A stretch of DNA of 46,264 bases. It comes from Gemmataceae bacterium. Its GTDB lineage: Bacteria; Planctomycetota; Planctomycetia; Gemmatales; Gemmataceae. Location: assembly GCA_003136315.1 (NCBI GenBank), contig PLDW01000331.1, positions 1 to 46,264 of the forward strand, read 5' to 3'. Within the stretch, counting starts at the first letter, position 1. The number at the start of each line of letters is the position of its first letter. Made by a program: the position numbers and the translations under genes. The notes under the pieces are model-generated. The model was not told the origin of the DNA. It searched no databases and saw only the letters and a program-made list of their open reading frames with translations. This document shows, piece by piece, positions 1 to 9,492 of this stretch.

Positions 1-373
1 TTACTTGCCGCGTCCAGTATACATGCTGGCATTACCTCAAATTCAAAGCCGATCGGCGGGCGGCTTCGTTGCGGCCCCCTTCTGCGGCATCTTACGCGAG
101 CCGTCCGGCGCACAGAGCCGCGCCTCCCGGCCCGCGCTGCCGCCTCCGGGGGGCCTCACTCCGCCGCTGTCACTTTTCGAGGGGAGTTTGGAGAAGAAGG
201 TTGGGCGGTGGGGGTGACGTTCGGACGCGCAAACCGCGTGCCAACCCCTGCGGGAATTTTGCCACAATGAAGATTTATTTCCGCCGGGGCGCGGCTTCGG
301 CTGCTGGGTCCAGTTGCGCAGGGCACAAGGGTTTGATACATCTCGGGTCGTCATCAATTGTCAGACTTGCGGT
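1..373. other. Left edge, no supported gene
   Basis: No convincing gene is seen here. Open frames exist on both strands but their translations are Pro/Arg/Gly-rich and lack ribosome sites or recognisable motifs. The last 130 bases become less GC-rich (around 265-285) and probably hold the promoter for the genes starting at 374/486, but I cannot fix -35 and -10 boxes. Confidence 0.5.
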
Positions 374-3300
374 ATGGCACGGAAGCGAACATCATCGAAA
401 ACGCCGTCACTCTTTTCCACTGATCTCAGCGACCCGACTGAGCCGCAGGATATCGGCGAGACGAACCCCGAAGGAGGCTCTCATAATGCAGTACAAGACC
501 CTCACGCTCCAACTCATAAGAGCGTACCCGGAGATTCACAACCAACTGAAAAGCGAGCGGGCGATGCTGCCCACGGTGGATCGCCTCGCCAGGGCGCTGA
601 AGACCCGCCACGAAGCCTTGAAAACCCGCCTCTCCCAGGAGAGGCCGGGCAGCGACCTTCAGATTTCGAGCGAGGCCCTGGAAATCGCCCTCAAGGAACT
701 GGAGGAGCGTATGTCAGCCGGGTGGCGAGCGGAGGAAGCCGAGCCCCTGTGCCTCGACGCGGCAATGGCGTCCCTCTGTCCTACCGCGACCGAGTAAGGC
801 CGACGCAGGGAAAGCGACGTCCAACGCTTTTCGACTCTTTCTCGGACTTCGGATCGTCTTTTTCGGAGTCAGACGAGTCCCCGCCGCTGATTGCTTCCGC
901 TGAACTCGTGCCAGTCGAGGCTCCCCACCTCTTCAACCAGCCACCTCCCCCGCTGGAAAGCCTCTCCCCGGCTCCCCAGGTCGTCATTTCAAGCGGCGAG
1001 AAGAGCAAAGCGCGGGATATCATCACTGCCATCCGCACATTGCAGCGGATCGAGTCAGAGCCGAGAGCGGCCACACGGGACGAGAAGCAAATTCTCGCGC
1101 GATTCGCAGGCTTTGGCGCGATCGCCCTCTCGCTCTTCCCCGACCCGGTGAAGGGCCGCTACAAGGATGCGTCCTGGCAAGCCCTCGGGGACGAGCTGAA
1201 GATGCTCCTCGCGCCCGAGGAATATGACAGCGCCAAACGCACGACATTCAACGCCTTCTACACCTCCCCCGTTGTTATCGCGGCCATCCACGAGGGAATC
1301 GCCCGCCTCGGCATCCCTGCCAACGCGATCGTCCTCGAACCGGGCTGCGGGACCGGCAATTTCCTGGCCCAAGCTCCGGCTGGAATGCGGTTCATCGGCG
1401 TGGAGATGGATAGCGTTTCCGCACGGATCGCGAGGCTGCTGCACCCAGGCCACGACATCCGCCTGGAGAATTTCCGCGATACGCGACTCCCTGAAAATCG
1501 GATTGACGCCGTGGTGGGGAACGTGCCGTTCGCCGACGTCAAGTACGAGCATGGCGGACAACGATTCTCGCTGCACGATTTTTTCTTCGCCAAGTCGATC
1601 GACGCCTTGAAAGTCGGGGGCGCATTGGGGCTGGTGACGTCTCACTACACGCTCGACAAGCAGAATGCCGCCATCCGCGAGTACCTCGCCGAGAGGGCCG
1701 ACTTCCTCGGCGCGATCCGCCTTCCCTCGGACGCATTCAAACGGGAGGGAACCGCCGTCGTGACCGACATCGTTTTCTTGAGGAAACGAGGGGCCGGAGC
1801 ACCTGCCCAGCATGTTGACCCGTCCTGGCTCGGAGTCGAGCCCATCCAGATCGAAGCGACCACGGTTCCGATCAACCGCTATTTTCTGAGCCACCCGGAG
1901 ATGGTTCTCGGTTCCTACAGCAGCAAGGATTCGCTCTATGGGGGCGGCTACAGCGTCATTGGGAGCGGTGACCTGCCCGAGCGGCTCCGCCAGGCGATCC
2001 GGCGACTGCCGGAAGCCGCGACAACGCTGGTCTCTCCCGCCCCGCCAGAACGCCACATCCCGTTTACCCCTCCTCCACTCCTCCCCCATATCGGCGAAGG
2101 CAGCTTCTTCGTCCGGACCGATCGCGCGATCTGCCAGATGCTTTCCGGGCAAGTCGAAGCGGTGGTCTATGGCGGAACGGCGTTGAAAGCAGACAGGACC
2201 ATGACCGGCAAGCGGCTCGCCGCCTTGATCGGCCTCCGCGATCGCGCCCGCAGGGTTCTGGAGTCGCAGAACGACGGATGGCCAGAGGAGAGTCGCGTTG
2301 AAGCGAGGCGGGAACTGAACCGGGCCTATGACCGGTTCGTGGCCGCCTATGGCCCGATCAACAAGACCACCTTCGGGGAGAGTGCTGAAGGAAGCATGAT
2401 CCGCCGGATGCCGAACCTCGTGAAGTTCCGCGAGGACCCGGACGCCATGCTGGTCATGGCCCTGGAGGATTACAGCGAATTGACCGGAAAGGCTGCGAAG
2501 GCCGCCATCATGCTGAAGGACGTGGTGGGGAAGAACCCGCCCGTCACCGCGGTCGCTACAGCTGAGGATGGGCTCTTGGTCTCCCTCGACCAGCGCGGCG
2601 GGATCGATTTGGCCTTCATCCGGGGGCTCTATGGCAAGCCGGAAGACCAGATCATTGCCGAGCTTGGCGACCTGATCTTCCGCGACCCGGAATCGGGAAA
2701 CTGGGAAACTGCCGACGCCTACCTCTCCGGCCACGTCCGGGCCAAGCTCGCCGCCGCCCTCCGGGCCGGACCGGCCTATGCCCGGAACGCCGAGGCCCTC
2801 CGAGGCGTCCAGCCCGAGGATGTGCTCCCCGGGGACATTGACGCCAATCTCGGAGCCCCGTGGATACCGGAGGACGACCTCCAGGCGTTCGCCGCCGATC
2901 TCTTCCGTGTGTCGCCCGGTAGGGTCCAGATCGGGCACCTGAAGAAAGATGCGGTCTGGAGCATTGATGCCGACTCCTCGGCCGAAAGGTCGGTTGCCGC
3001 GACCGCCGACTACGGCACGCCAAGGGCCAATGGCCTCTGGCTTCTCGACCTGGCACTCAACATGAAGACGCCCGTCATCTTCGATACCGTGCCCGGCACC
3101 GATGAGCGGGTCGTCAACCAGGAGGCGACCCTGGCCGCGCGCGAGAAGCAAAAACTGATCAAGGACCGGTTCCGGACGTGGCTGTTCGCCGACCCGGACC
3201 GCACCGAACGTCTGGTTCGATTATATAACGATACCTACAATAATATTCGCCTTCGTATATTCGACGGATCTCACCTCGATTTCCCCGGAATGAACCAAAC

Positions 3301-6028
3301 CGTCCTGTTGCGTCCGCACCAGACTGCCGCAGTCTGGCGGGGGATGTGTGCGGGGAATACGCTGCTGGCTCACGTCGTTGGAGCGGGCAAGACATTCACG
3401 ATGGCGACAACCGGCATGAAGATGAAGCAGGCCGGACTCGTCAAGAAGCCGGGATACGTCGTTCCAAATCATATGCTGGAACAATTCTCCCGCGAGTTCC
3501 TCCAACTCTACCCGAACGCCAAGTTGCTGGTCGCCACCAAGGATGATCTGACTCGGGAGCGCCGGAAGTTTCTGACCGCCCGGATCGCCAGCGGTGAGTG
3601 GGACGGGATAATTGTCACTCATAGCTCGTTCGAAAGGATTGGGATGTCCCGCAGTTATAGGGAGCAGTTCCTTCGCGAACAGATCGCAGAATACGACCAA
3701 TTGCTGATCGACAGCGCTGGGACGAAAGCGACCAAGGCAAACCGCAACCTTACCAAGACCATCGAGAAGCAGAAGGCCAAACGCGAAGCACGGCTACAGG
3801 AGTTGCTCGCCGAGGATAAGAAGGACGACGGGCTGGTCTTTAACGAACTTGGAATTGATCATTTATTTATTGACGAAGCTCATATATTTAAAAATCTTGA
3901 GACTACAACCAAGATGGATCGCGTTGCTGGAATTCAGACAGGCGGGTCGGAACGCGCGTTCGATTTGTATATGAAGGCCAGATATTTAGGTCTCAGGCAC
4001 CCCGGCCACGGAGTGACTTTCGCCACTGGGACTCCGGTTAGCAATACAATGGTTGAAATGTACACCATGCAAAGATTCCTCGATCCGGAGGGACTTCGCG
4101 AGCGCGGCATCGAACATTTCGACGCCTGGGCCGCCACATTTGGGGAAGTCGTCGAGACGATGGAAATCAGCCCCGATGGGCAAAGCCTGAAACCCCGCAG
4201 CAGGTTCGCCAAGTTCGTGAATCTTCCCGAACTCCAGCAGATGTTCCGGGCCTTCGCCGACGTCCAGACCGCTGAAATGCTGGGCCTCCCCGTCCCTCGC
4301 CTCGAAGGCGGCAAGGCAACGATCGTGGCCTGCCCGATGTCGGCGGAGCAGCAGAGCCTTCAACTCTCGCTGGTCGCCCGTTACGAGCGGCTACGCTCGC
4401 AGAAGGTCGATCCCAGGGAGGATAACGCCCTGGCCATCACCACCGACGGCCGCAAGCTCGCCCTTGATGCCCGGATGCTGTCCGCGGGTGCAGCCGAATT
4501 CCCGGGCTCGAAGGTCAATGTCCTCGTGGACAATGTAGAGGCCGTCTGGCAGCGCACGGCAACCACCAGGGGAACGCAATTGATCTTCTGCGACATGGGA
4601 GTCCACCTCACTTCCTGGGGTTACTCCGCATACGAGGAGATCACCCGGAAGCTCATCCAGCGCGGCATCCCGAAGGAGCAGATCGCAGCAATAGGCGATG
4701 CCGACTCCGACGCCAAGAAACAGGCTCTGTTCGACAAGGTGAGGAGCGGCCAGGTGCGAATCCTGATCGGCAGCACCGCGAAAATGGGCACCGGCACCAA
4801 CGTGCAAAAGCGGTTGGTTGCCTTGCATCACCTGGATGCGCCTTGGAAGCCAGCGGAGGTCGAGCAGCGGGAGGGCCGCATCCTCCGTCAAGGCAACGAA
4901 AATGAAGCAGTCGCGATCTTTCGTTATGTCACTCAAGGCTCATTCGACTCGTATATGTGGCAGGCGTTAGAAACGAAAGCTCGATTCATTTCGCAAGTGA
5001 TCACCGGCGACAACGCCGCCCGCCAGGCCGAGGACGTCGGCGCCCAGGAACTCTCCTATGCCGAGGTCAAGGCGATCGCCTCGGGCAATCCCGCCGTGCT
5101 GACCCTCGCCGAGGCTGACGCGGAAATCCAGCGGTTGACGATGCTGAAAAAGAACCACGCCGACGAGCAATTCCTGGCCCGGCGGAACCTCCGCGATCTG
5201 CCGGGGATGATCGAGAGGATGACCGAACGCCTGGCCGCCCTGACGGCGGACCGTGACACTGCGGTTGCTTACGCCGACGCAGAAGTGACGATCGGCAGCC
5301 GCTCCTCCTCACGGGCGGACGCAGCTGGCATCCTGGCTGCGAGGTTGGAGGCTCTCCCGGAGACTGTTCGCGAAACGCGACGTCTCCCTTTAGGGGTTTA
5401 CCGTGGGCTTCGGTTCGGAATGGTCCTGCACCCGAACTTTGCTCCCGAGATATACCTCGAAGGCGACACGACCCGTCAGGTCTCGCTTTCACGGGAGCAT
5501 CAGGGAGCGCGGGCCGTCCTGAATGCCCTGGAGCGGCTGGTAGGCGGCTATGGAGCCGTTTGCGACACTGCCCGGCAAGACCTGGCGATTGCCGAGGGCC
5601 AACTCCGGGATTACCGAGCCCGCCTCGGCACGCCGTTCTCCCACGATTCCTATCTGTCCCATCTCACGGCCCTGCGGGATCAACTGAAGCACGGCCTGTC
5701 GGGCGGGACTCCAGAGCCCGGAGCCGAACCGCTTGCCGAGGTTCCCGTCATCGCCGAGCGGATCAAGACGCTGCGGGCTGCACATACCATCGAGGCGACG
5801 CCCGATCACGGCCAAAAACGGCGTGCGGAGGCCGAGGAGCCAGTCACAGCTCGCATACGTCGGCGGACGGAGGCGATTCAAGCCGCAGAACCAGGGCGTG
5901 AATCAGGTGAGGTAGCATCGCAGACTGAGACAGCGCCTACCCCCGAAGCCGCGAGCCGGGCTCCAGGGAGTTCTCCTGGCGACGCAGAAACGAACCAGAC
6001 GCCGAAACGCTCTGGGTGGAATCGGTGA
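374..6028 (+). CDS. DNA methylase / SNF2-type helicase fusion (plasmid DarB-like)
   Basis: A very large protein of the N-6 DNA methylase plus superfamily 2 helicase type found on plasmids, phages and integrative elements. Numbering from ATG 374 (1884 residues): methylase motif I LEPGCGTGNF near 320, motif IV GNVPF near 382 (a variant of NPPY), Walker A GAGKT near 1000, IDEAH near 1166, FATGTPVSN near 1220, and the helicase C-terminal QREGRILRQGN near 1498. The tail after about 1700 is helical and charged. Such proteins are thought to modify or protect element DNA or act in antirestriction; that role is inferred. The start is uncertain: residues 38-141 are Pro/Gly/Arg-rich and coincide with a better small gene in another frame (486-797), so the true start may be downstream, for instance GTG 908. 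Codons become AT-rich around 3220-3265 and 3840-3900, over conserved helicase segments. Confidence 0.88.
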   Translation: MARKRTSSKTPSLFSTDLSDPTEPQDIGETNPEGGSHNAVQDPHAPTHKSVPGDSQPTEKRAGDAAHGGSPRQGAEDPPRSLENPPLPGEAGQRPSDFERGPGNRPQGTGGAYVSRVASGGSRAPVPRRGNGVPLSYRDRVRPTQGKRRPTLFDSFSDFGSSFSESDESPPLIASAELVPVEAPHLFNQPPPPLESLSPAPQVVISSGEKSKARDIITAIRTLQRIESEPRAATRDEKQILARFAGFGAIALSLFPDPVKGRYKDASWQALGDELKMLLAPEEYDSAKRTTFNAFYTSPVVIAAIHEGIARLGIPANAIVLEPGCGTGNFLAQAPAGMRFIGVEMDSVSARIARLLHPGHDIRLENFRDTRLPENRIDAVVGNVPFADVKYEHGGQRFSLHDFFFAKSIDALKVGGALGLVTSHYTLDKQNAAIREYLAERADFLGAIRLPSDAFKREGTAVVTDIVFLRKRGAGAPAQHVDPSWLGVEPIQIEATTVPINRYFLSHPEMVLGSYSSKDSLYGGGYSVIGSGDLPERLRQAIRRLPEAATTLVSPAPPERHIPFTPPPLLPHIGEGSFFVRTDRAICQMLSGQVEAVVYGGTALKADRTMTGKRLAALIGLRDRARRVLESQNDGWPEESRVEARRELNRAYDRFVAAYGPINKTTFGESAEGSMIRRMPNLVKFREDPDAMLVMALEDYSELTGKAAKAAIMLKDVVGKNPPVTAVATAEDGLLVSLDQRGGIDLAFIRGLYGKPEDQIIAELGDLIFRDPESGNWETADAYLSGHVRAKLAAALRAGPAYARNAEALRGVQPEDVLPGDIDANLGAPWIPEDDLQAFAADLFRVSPGRVQIGHLKKDAVWSIDADSSAERSVAATADYGTPRANGLWLLDLALNMKTPVIFDTVPGTDERVVNQEATLAAREKQKLIKDRFRTWLFADPDRTERLVRLYNDTYNNIRLRIFDGSHLDFPGMNQTVLLRPHQTAAVWRGMCAGNTLLAHVVGAGKTFTMATTGMKMKQAGLVKKPGYVVPNHMLEQFSREFLQLYPNAKLLVATKDDLTRERRKFLTARIASGEWDGIIVTHSSFERIGMSRSYREQFLREQIAEYDQLLIDSAGTKATKANRNLTKTIEKQKAKREARLQELLAEDKKDDGLVFNELGIDHLFIDEAHIFKNLETTTKMDRVAGIQTGGSERAFDLYMKARYLGLRHPGHGVTFATGTPVSNTMVEMYTMQRFLDPEGLRERGIEHFDAWAATFGEVVETMEISPDGQSLKPRSRFAKFVNLPELQQMFRAFADVQTAEMLGLPVPRLEGGKATIVACPMSAEQQSLQLSLVARYERLRSQKVDPREDNALAITTDGRKLALDARMLSAGAAEFPGSKVNVLVDNVEAVWQRTATTRGTQLIFCDMGVHLTSWGYSAYEEITRKLIQRGIPKEQIAAIGDADSDAKKQALFDKVRSGQVRILIGSTAKMGTGTNVQKRLVALHHLDAPWKPAEVEQREGRILRQGNENEAVAIFRYVTQGSFDSYMWQALETKARFISQVITGDNAARQAEDVGAQELSYAEVKAIASGNPAVLTLAEADAEIQRLTMLKKNHADEQFLARRNLRDLPGMIERMTERLAALTADRDTAVAYADAEVTIGSRSSSRADAAGILAARLEALPETVRETRRLPLGVYRGLRFGMVLHPNFAPEIYLEGDTTRQVSLSREHQGARAVLNALERLVGGYGAVCDTARQDLAIAEGQLRDYRARLGTPFSHDSYLSHLTALRDQLKHGLSGGTPEPGAEPLAEVPVIAERIKTLRAAHTIEATPDHGQKRRAEAEEPVTARIRRRTEAIQAAEPGRESGEVASQTETAPTPEAASRAPGSSPGDAETNQTPKRSGWNR
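486..797 (+). CDS. Conserved small plasmid protein (MQYKT family)
   Basis: A 103-residue protein starting MQYKTLTLQLIRAYPEIHNQ, followed by helical, charged sequence with a SEALEIALKELEER stretch. It resembles a family of small hypothetical proteins I know from plasmids and islands of Gram-negative bacteria, whose members share MxYKT near the start, LPT, and a similar SEALEIALKEL segment; the function is unknown. A good ribosome site (GGAGG at 474-478) precedes ATG 486. The gene lies wholly inside the upstream part of the methylase/helicase frame but in a different phase. Its amino-acid make-up is protein-like while the other frame is not, so I favour this one here. It could be translationally linked to a helicase start further downstream. 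Confidence 0.7.
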   Translation: MQYKTLTLQLIRAYPEIHNQLKSERAMLPTVDRLARALKTRHEALKTRLSQERPGSDLQISSEALEIALKELEERMSAGWRAEEAEPLCLDAAMASLCPTATE

Positions 6029-6375
6029 CATTATCATTATTATAGGTAATATAAAATTACATAATTAATTCATATATAATTTATACGTGCTAGCATCACT
6101 GCAAATACTTAGAGACGATCCGGAACGTACGAGTGACTCCCATTTAGCGGCCCAATCGCCACTGACACGGACAACCCCAGCAGACTGCTGCGGATGCCTG
6201 TCGCCAGATCAGGGTCGGCAGGAACCCATTGTCATAATTGGCCGGTGGTGTCGGAAAAGCCGGCACCGGATCTGGAATATGGACTCTGCGGCAGTCACAG
6301 CCATGACGTTCGCGCGTACTGTTGGACCTATACTTGGGTACGCCCACACTTCATGTCTTGCGGCGGGCGATACCC
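6029..6375. other. Intergenic region with AT-rich island
   Basis: The first 60 bases after the helicase stop (6029-6090) are strikingly AT-rich compared with their surroundings and contain GTAAT-ATAAA-ATTAC (6046-6060), a small inverted repeat. The rest returns to high GC with no supported gene. The island could be a promoter for the EAL gene or simply a terminator region; no T-tract after the repeat supports a classical terminator. Confidence 0.5.
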
Positions 6376-7146
6376 ATGCTCATTTCCGACTCGTGCCCCA
6401 CTGGGGGGTTCGATCTCCATCGTCATGGTGGCGGCCCTGGGCTCGACGTCACGATGGCCTTTCAGCCGATCGTGGACCTCGACCAGCGGGAAGTGTTCGC
6501 CTACGAGGCTCTCGTCCGGGGACAGGATGGCACAGGCGCAGCCGGCGTCCTGGCCCGAGTTCCGGCCGATGGTCGGTATGCCTTCGATCAGGTCTGCCGG
6601 ATCAAGGCAATCTCGCTGGCGAAAGCGCTCGTCGTGACTGCCGGACTGGACGTCAACTTCCTCCCAAACGCACTGTACGAGGCCGAAACCTGCCTCCGGG
6701 CGACTGTCCGGGCCGCCCGGCACTACGCCTTTCCGATCGAGCGGCTCATCTTCGAACTGACAGAAGGGGAACGCGTGGCTGACATCGGGCGGGTGGCCGA
6801 GGTGATCCGGGAGTGCCGGCAACAGGGACTACGGGTCGCAATCGACGATTTCGGAGCTGGATATGCCGGACTCAACCTGCTCGCCGACCTGCACCCGGAT
6901 TTGGTGAAGCTGGACATGGGGTTGGTCCGAGGGATCGACTGCTGCCGGCCTCGCCGTGCGATCGTCCACGGGGTTCTGGTCGCTTGCCGGGACTTGGGGA
7001 TCGAAGTGATCGCGGAGGGGGTCGAGACTCCTGCCGAATTGGTCGCTCTGCGTGACCTTGGGGTCCGGTATTTCCAGGGGTTCTTGTTTGCGCGACCGGC
7101 AGTCGAACGATTACCAGAGGTCCGCTGGCCGGAGGAAATCACATGA
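6376..7146 (+). CDS. EAL domain c-di-GMP phosphodiesterase, stand-alone
   Basis: A 256-residue protein that is almost all EAL domain, predicted to hydrolyse cyclic di-GMP to pGpG in the cytoplasm. Visible motifs in order: AFQPIVD, the signature EALVRG (residues about 46-51), NFLPNALY, ELTEGERV, DDFGAGYAGL, KLDMGLVRG, AEGVET and QGFLFARP. The acidic metal ligands (the E of EAL, the E of ELTE, the Asp pair of DDFG, the E of EGVET) are all present, so it should be active. The wording is closest to the EAL domain of E. coli BluF/YcgF-type proteins, but no BLUF photosensor is attached. I chose ATG 6376 over the upstream TTG 6322. A receiver gene follows after 97 bases and may regulate it. Confidence 0.85.
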   Translation: MLISDSCPTGGFDLHRHGGGPGLDVTMAFQPIVDLDQREVFAYEALVRGQDGTGAAGVLARVPADGRYAFDQVCRIKAISLAKALVVTAGLDVNFLPNALYEAETCLRATVRAARHYAFPIERLIFELTEGERVADIGRVAEVIRECRQQGLRVAIDDFGAGYAGLNLLADLHPDLVKLDMGLVRGIDCCRPRRAIVHGVLVACRDLGIEVIAEGVETPAELVALRDLGVRYFQGFLFARPAVERLPEVRWPEEIT

Positions 7147-7243
7147 GGGCAGTGAGGTCAGGAGTGATTCCGTTCCGGCACTCCATGTGCCTCAAAATAC
7201 CGTTCACTCCCCCCTCGCCCACGGTTGTGGGTGGTCCGGACTG

Positions 7244-7819
7244 ATGAACTCTTTCATGACACTCTGCCCCTGGTTGATCGGTGGATCAATCCCGACTGGA
7301 GGGAAAGAGACTGGCCTGACCCGCGAGACAGGCAAACGCCTGCTCAGAAAGGCGCATCTGGTTGCCCAGGGTATCGGTCGCAGAGTCCAGGAGGCTCTTC
7401 GGCCAGACTGCACTGCCCATTCCCGGCTGCGAGTTCTTTGCGTGGATGATAACCGCGACGCCGCCGACACCCTGGCTACGGTAATCGAATTGCTCGGGTA
7501 CGAAGTCCAGGCATGTTACGACGGTTCCTCCGCGCTGGCCATCATTTCCGAGTTCCGCCCCGATGCCTGCCTGCTCGACTTGGCAATGCCGGGGATGGAC
7601 GGGTTGGAATTGGCCACCCAACTCAAAGCTCGGGCTGGTCCCCACCCACTCTTTCTGATCGCAACGACTGGTATGGACGATTGGGAAGTCCAGGCTCAAA
7701 CGGCTGTGGCCGGATTCCACTACCACCTGATCAAGCCGGTGGACACGACAACCCTTCAGGCAGCCCTGGACCGATTTGCCAAAATGGTTTGCGAGGACAT
7801 CCCATCACAGACCCAATGA
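7244..7819 (+). CDS. Single-domain response regulator
   Basis: A 191-residue protein with a basic N-terminal extension of about 65 residues and then one receiver domain: LRVLCVDDNRDAADT (acidic pocket), ACLLDLAMPGMDG (phospho-acceptor Asp), ATTGMDD, and LIKPVD (the conserved Lys). There is no DNA-binding or enzymatic output domain, so it likely passes phosphate or binds a partner. It follows the EAL gene on the same strand, and the pair may form a c-di-GMP output module. The start is uncertain: ATG 7244 gives the extension, while the receiver proper begins near codon 7430. Confidence 0.8.
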   Translation: MNSFMTLCPWLIGGSIPTGGKETGLTRETGKRLLRKAHLVAQGIGRRVQEALRPDCTAHSRLRVLCVDDNRDAADTLATVIELLGYEVQACYDGSSALAIISEFRPDACLLDLAMPGMDGLELATQLKARAGPHPLFLIATTGMDDWEVQAQTAVAGFHYHLIKPVDTTTLQAALDRFAKMVCEDIPSQTQ

Positions 7820-8184
7820 CTCCCTTCAGCAATTGCACGGACACCACCGAGCCTCTCAAAGAACGAAAAAGCGGGATGGATCATAGCTGGGTGTCGCCCA
7901 TTCACCCCGCCATAGTCATCCCGCTAATCAGATTTAAGCAACTCGTGTGCCGAACTTGGATGATACCTCGATGCGAGTTGTTGTGTACTCTCATCGCCAA
8001 CTCGTTTCAAGTTTCCTAACTTTTCCCATTCCCAGAGTCGGAGCCTCGGATGCCTGGAATTCTCCACACGACTAGGCTAACAAGAGGTGGAGCGCCGAAG
8101 AGGACCGACCGCATGCAACCGCCCAGGTGCCTGTAGGCCGGCCGTCTATCCACAGGCTCGACATTGGGGCCGACACCCTCTGGT
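7820..8184. other. Convergent intergenic region with long hairpin
   Basis: Non-coding space between two genes pointing toward each other. AGCGGGATG at 7870-7878 pairs exactly with CATCCCGCT at 7917-7925 around a 38-base loop, which may itself fold (GGGTG with CACCC inside). This is a plausible bidirectional transcription stop, although no clear T-run follows. Nothing else is supported. Confidence 0.4.
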
Positions 8185-9132
8185 TCACCTGATCCGCACA
8201 GCCGGGCGGACCCGATTCCGGCCGGTTTGCTTGGCCTCATACAACCGATCATCAGCCCGTTTGAGCAGCTCGGACGAGGTCAACGACTCGCCGCGGCGGA
8301 GTATCCCGACCCCGGCACTGATCGTGACAGAATGTGGTCGCCCATCGAGTACGAATGAGGTGTCGCCGACCGCCCGCCGGAGTCGCTCGGCCGCCTGTAA
8401 CCCGGCCTCCAAATCGACCCCTGGGAGGACCACGGCGAATTCCTCACCGCCGTACCGGGCGAGAGTATCTCTCTCACGCATCAACTCCCCGGTCCGTGCC
8501 GCCAGCGCCCGCAAGATCTGGTCCCCTACCGGGTGCCCGAACTGGTCGTTGAACAGCTTGAACTGGTCCACATCGATCAGGATCACCGTAAGGGGGAGAC
8601 GTAACGCAATCGCCCACGCGACTTCCCGGGTGAGGGATTCGTCAAGTGCCCGCCGGTTCAGCAGACCGGTCAGTGCGTCAGTCGCGGACAAACGCAAAAG
8701 CTCGTCGTGGTACTGCGCTTCCACATTTCCATCGGCCAAGAATCGGTACACGCTTCTCCCGACTTGGAGATAGCAGCCATCTTGGAGAGGGGCAGTTTCG
8801 ACCCGGTTATGGTTCACGAACGTCCCGTTCGTACTCCCCAGATCCGTCACCTGAAATGACCCGTCAGTCAGACACTGAACGCAAGCGTGAATCCCGGAGA
8901 CGGCTGGGTCTGTCGAGATCACGTCGACGCCGGGCCGACGACCGATCACCACGTCTTTGTGGCCGATCGGGTATCGGTGACCGAGACTGGAGCCGGATGG
9001 GTGAATGAGGACCAGGCAGGCTTCTCCGGGCGAGGCTTGGCGATCGACCGGGTAAGGAACGACATCCGTGCCCCCCTGCCTCTCGGCCAGGGCTTTCTGG
9101 ATGGAGAATGTGTCCGTCAGGTCATCGCACAT
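8185..9132 (-). CDS. FHA-GGDEF diguanylate cyclase
   Basis: A 315-residue protein with an N-terminal forkhead-associated domain (GRRPGVDV, then SGIHA and VTDLGSTNGTFVN, the phosphothreonine-binding loop pattern) joined to a GGDEF domain (DALTGLLNRR, DVDQFKLFND, RYGGEEFAVVLPG, ADDRLYEAK). The GGEEF signature is intact, so synthesis of c-di-GMP from GTP is expected. The FHA part suggests control by Ser/Thr phosphorylation, and a Ser/Thr kinase is encoded at 26147-28420. I chose ATG 9132, which has AGGTGG upstream; an open frame reaches 9243 but its extra residues look like non-coding sequence. It lies opposite the EAL gene, so synthesis and breakdown enzymes are close together. Confidence 0.88.
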   Translation of the reverse strand: MCDDLTDTFSIQKALAERQGGTDVVPYPVDRQASPGEACLVLIHPSGSSLGHRYPIGHKDVVIGRRPGVDVISTDPAVSGIHACVQCLTDGSFQVTDLGSTNGTFVNHNRVETAPLQDGCYLQVGRSVYRFLADGNVEAQYHDELLRLSATDALTGLLNRRALDESLTREVAWAIALRLPLTVILIDVDQFKLFNDQFGHPVGDQILRALAARTGELMRERDTLARYGGEEFAVVLPGVDLEAGLQAAERLRRAVGDTSFVLDGRPHSVTISAGVGILRRGESLTSSELLKRADDRLYEAKQTGRNRVRPAVRIR

Positions 9133-9404
9133 GTGCCACCTGCTGCGAATCAGGATCGATTTGCACCTGGCATCGCAGGCGGGCGATGTAAAAAGGGAAA
9201 CACGATCCGCCGACCGCGTCCGCCACATTTCTTGCAGTCCCAAAAGGCGAAGGTGGTATGACCAACGGCATCGGTGGCTTTGCCTCTAAATGCCATTTTG
9301 GCAGTCATTGTTGAGACAGAACCGCGAATATAGAGGCATGCCGGGTGGAACCCGAATCGAGAGAATTTCTAACGCTGAAATGATGAAAATCCCCAAGATG
9401 AGTA

Positions 9405-9434
9405 CTTGTGTTCTCTGCTACACAAGGATAAAGT
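9405..9434 (+). promoter_or_regulatory. Promoter with CTTGT-N12-ACAAG palindrome
   Basis: TTGTGT (9406-9411), 17 bases, TAAAGT (9429-9434) is a plausible sigma-70 promoter for the gene at 9493. An inverted repeat CTTGT (9405-9409) and ACAAG (9422-9426), 12 bases apart, sits across it. The same layout with the same spacings occurs at 38455-38484 before the paralogous gene, which argues for real function. Confidence 0.55.
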
Positions 9435-9492
9435 TTTCCGCACCTCCCCGCCTGACTTCGCCCCCCCCATCGTTTTTCTCCAAGGATGGACC

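Noticed and set aside
1055..3151. 698-codon open frame on the minus strand
   Set aside because: It is antisense to the methylase/helicase gene, has no family motif, and is a by-product of GC-rich codon use in the real gene.
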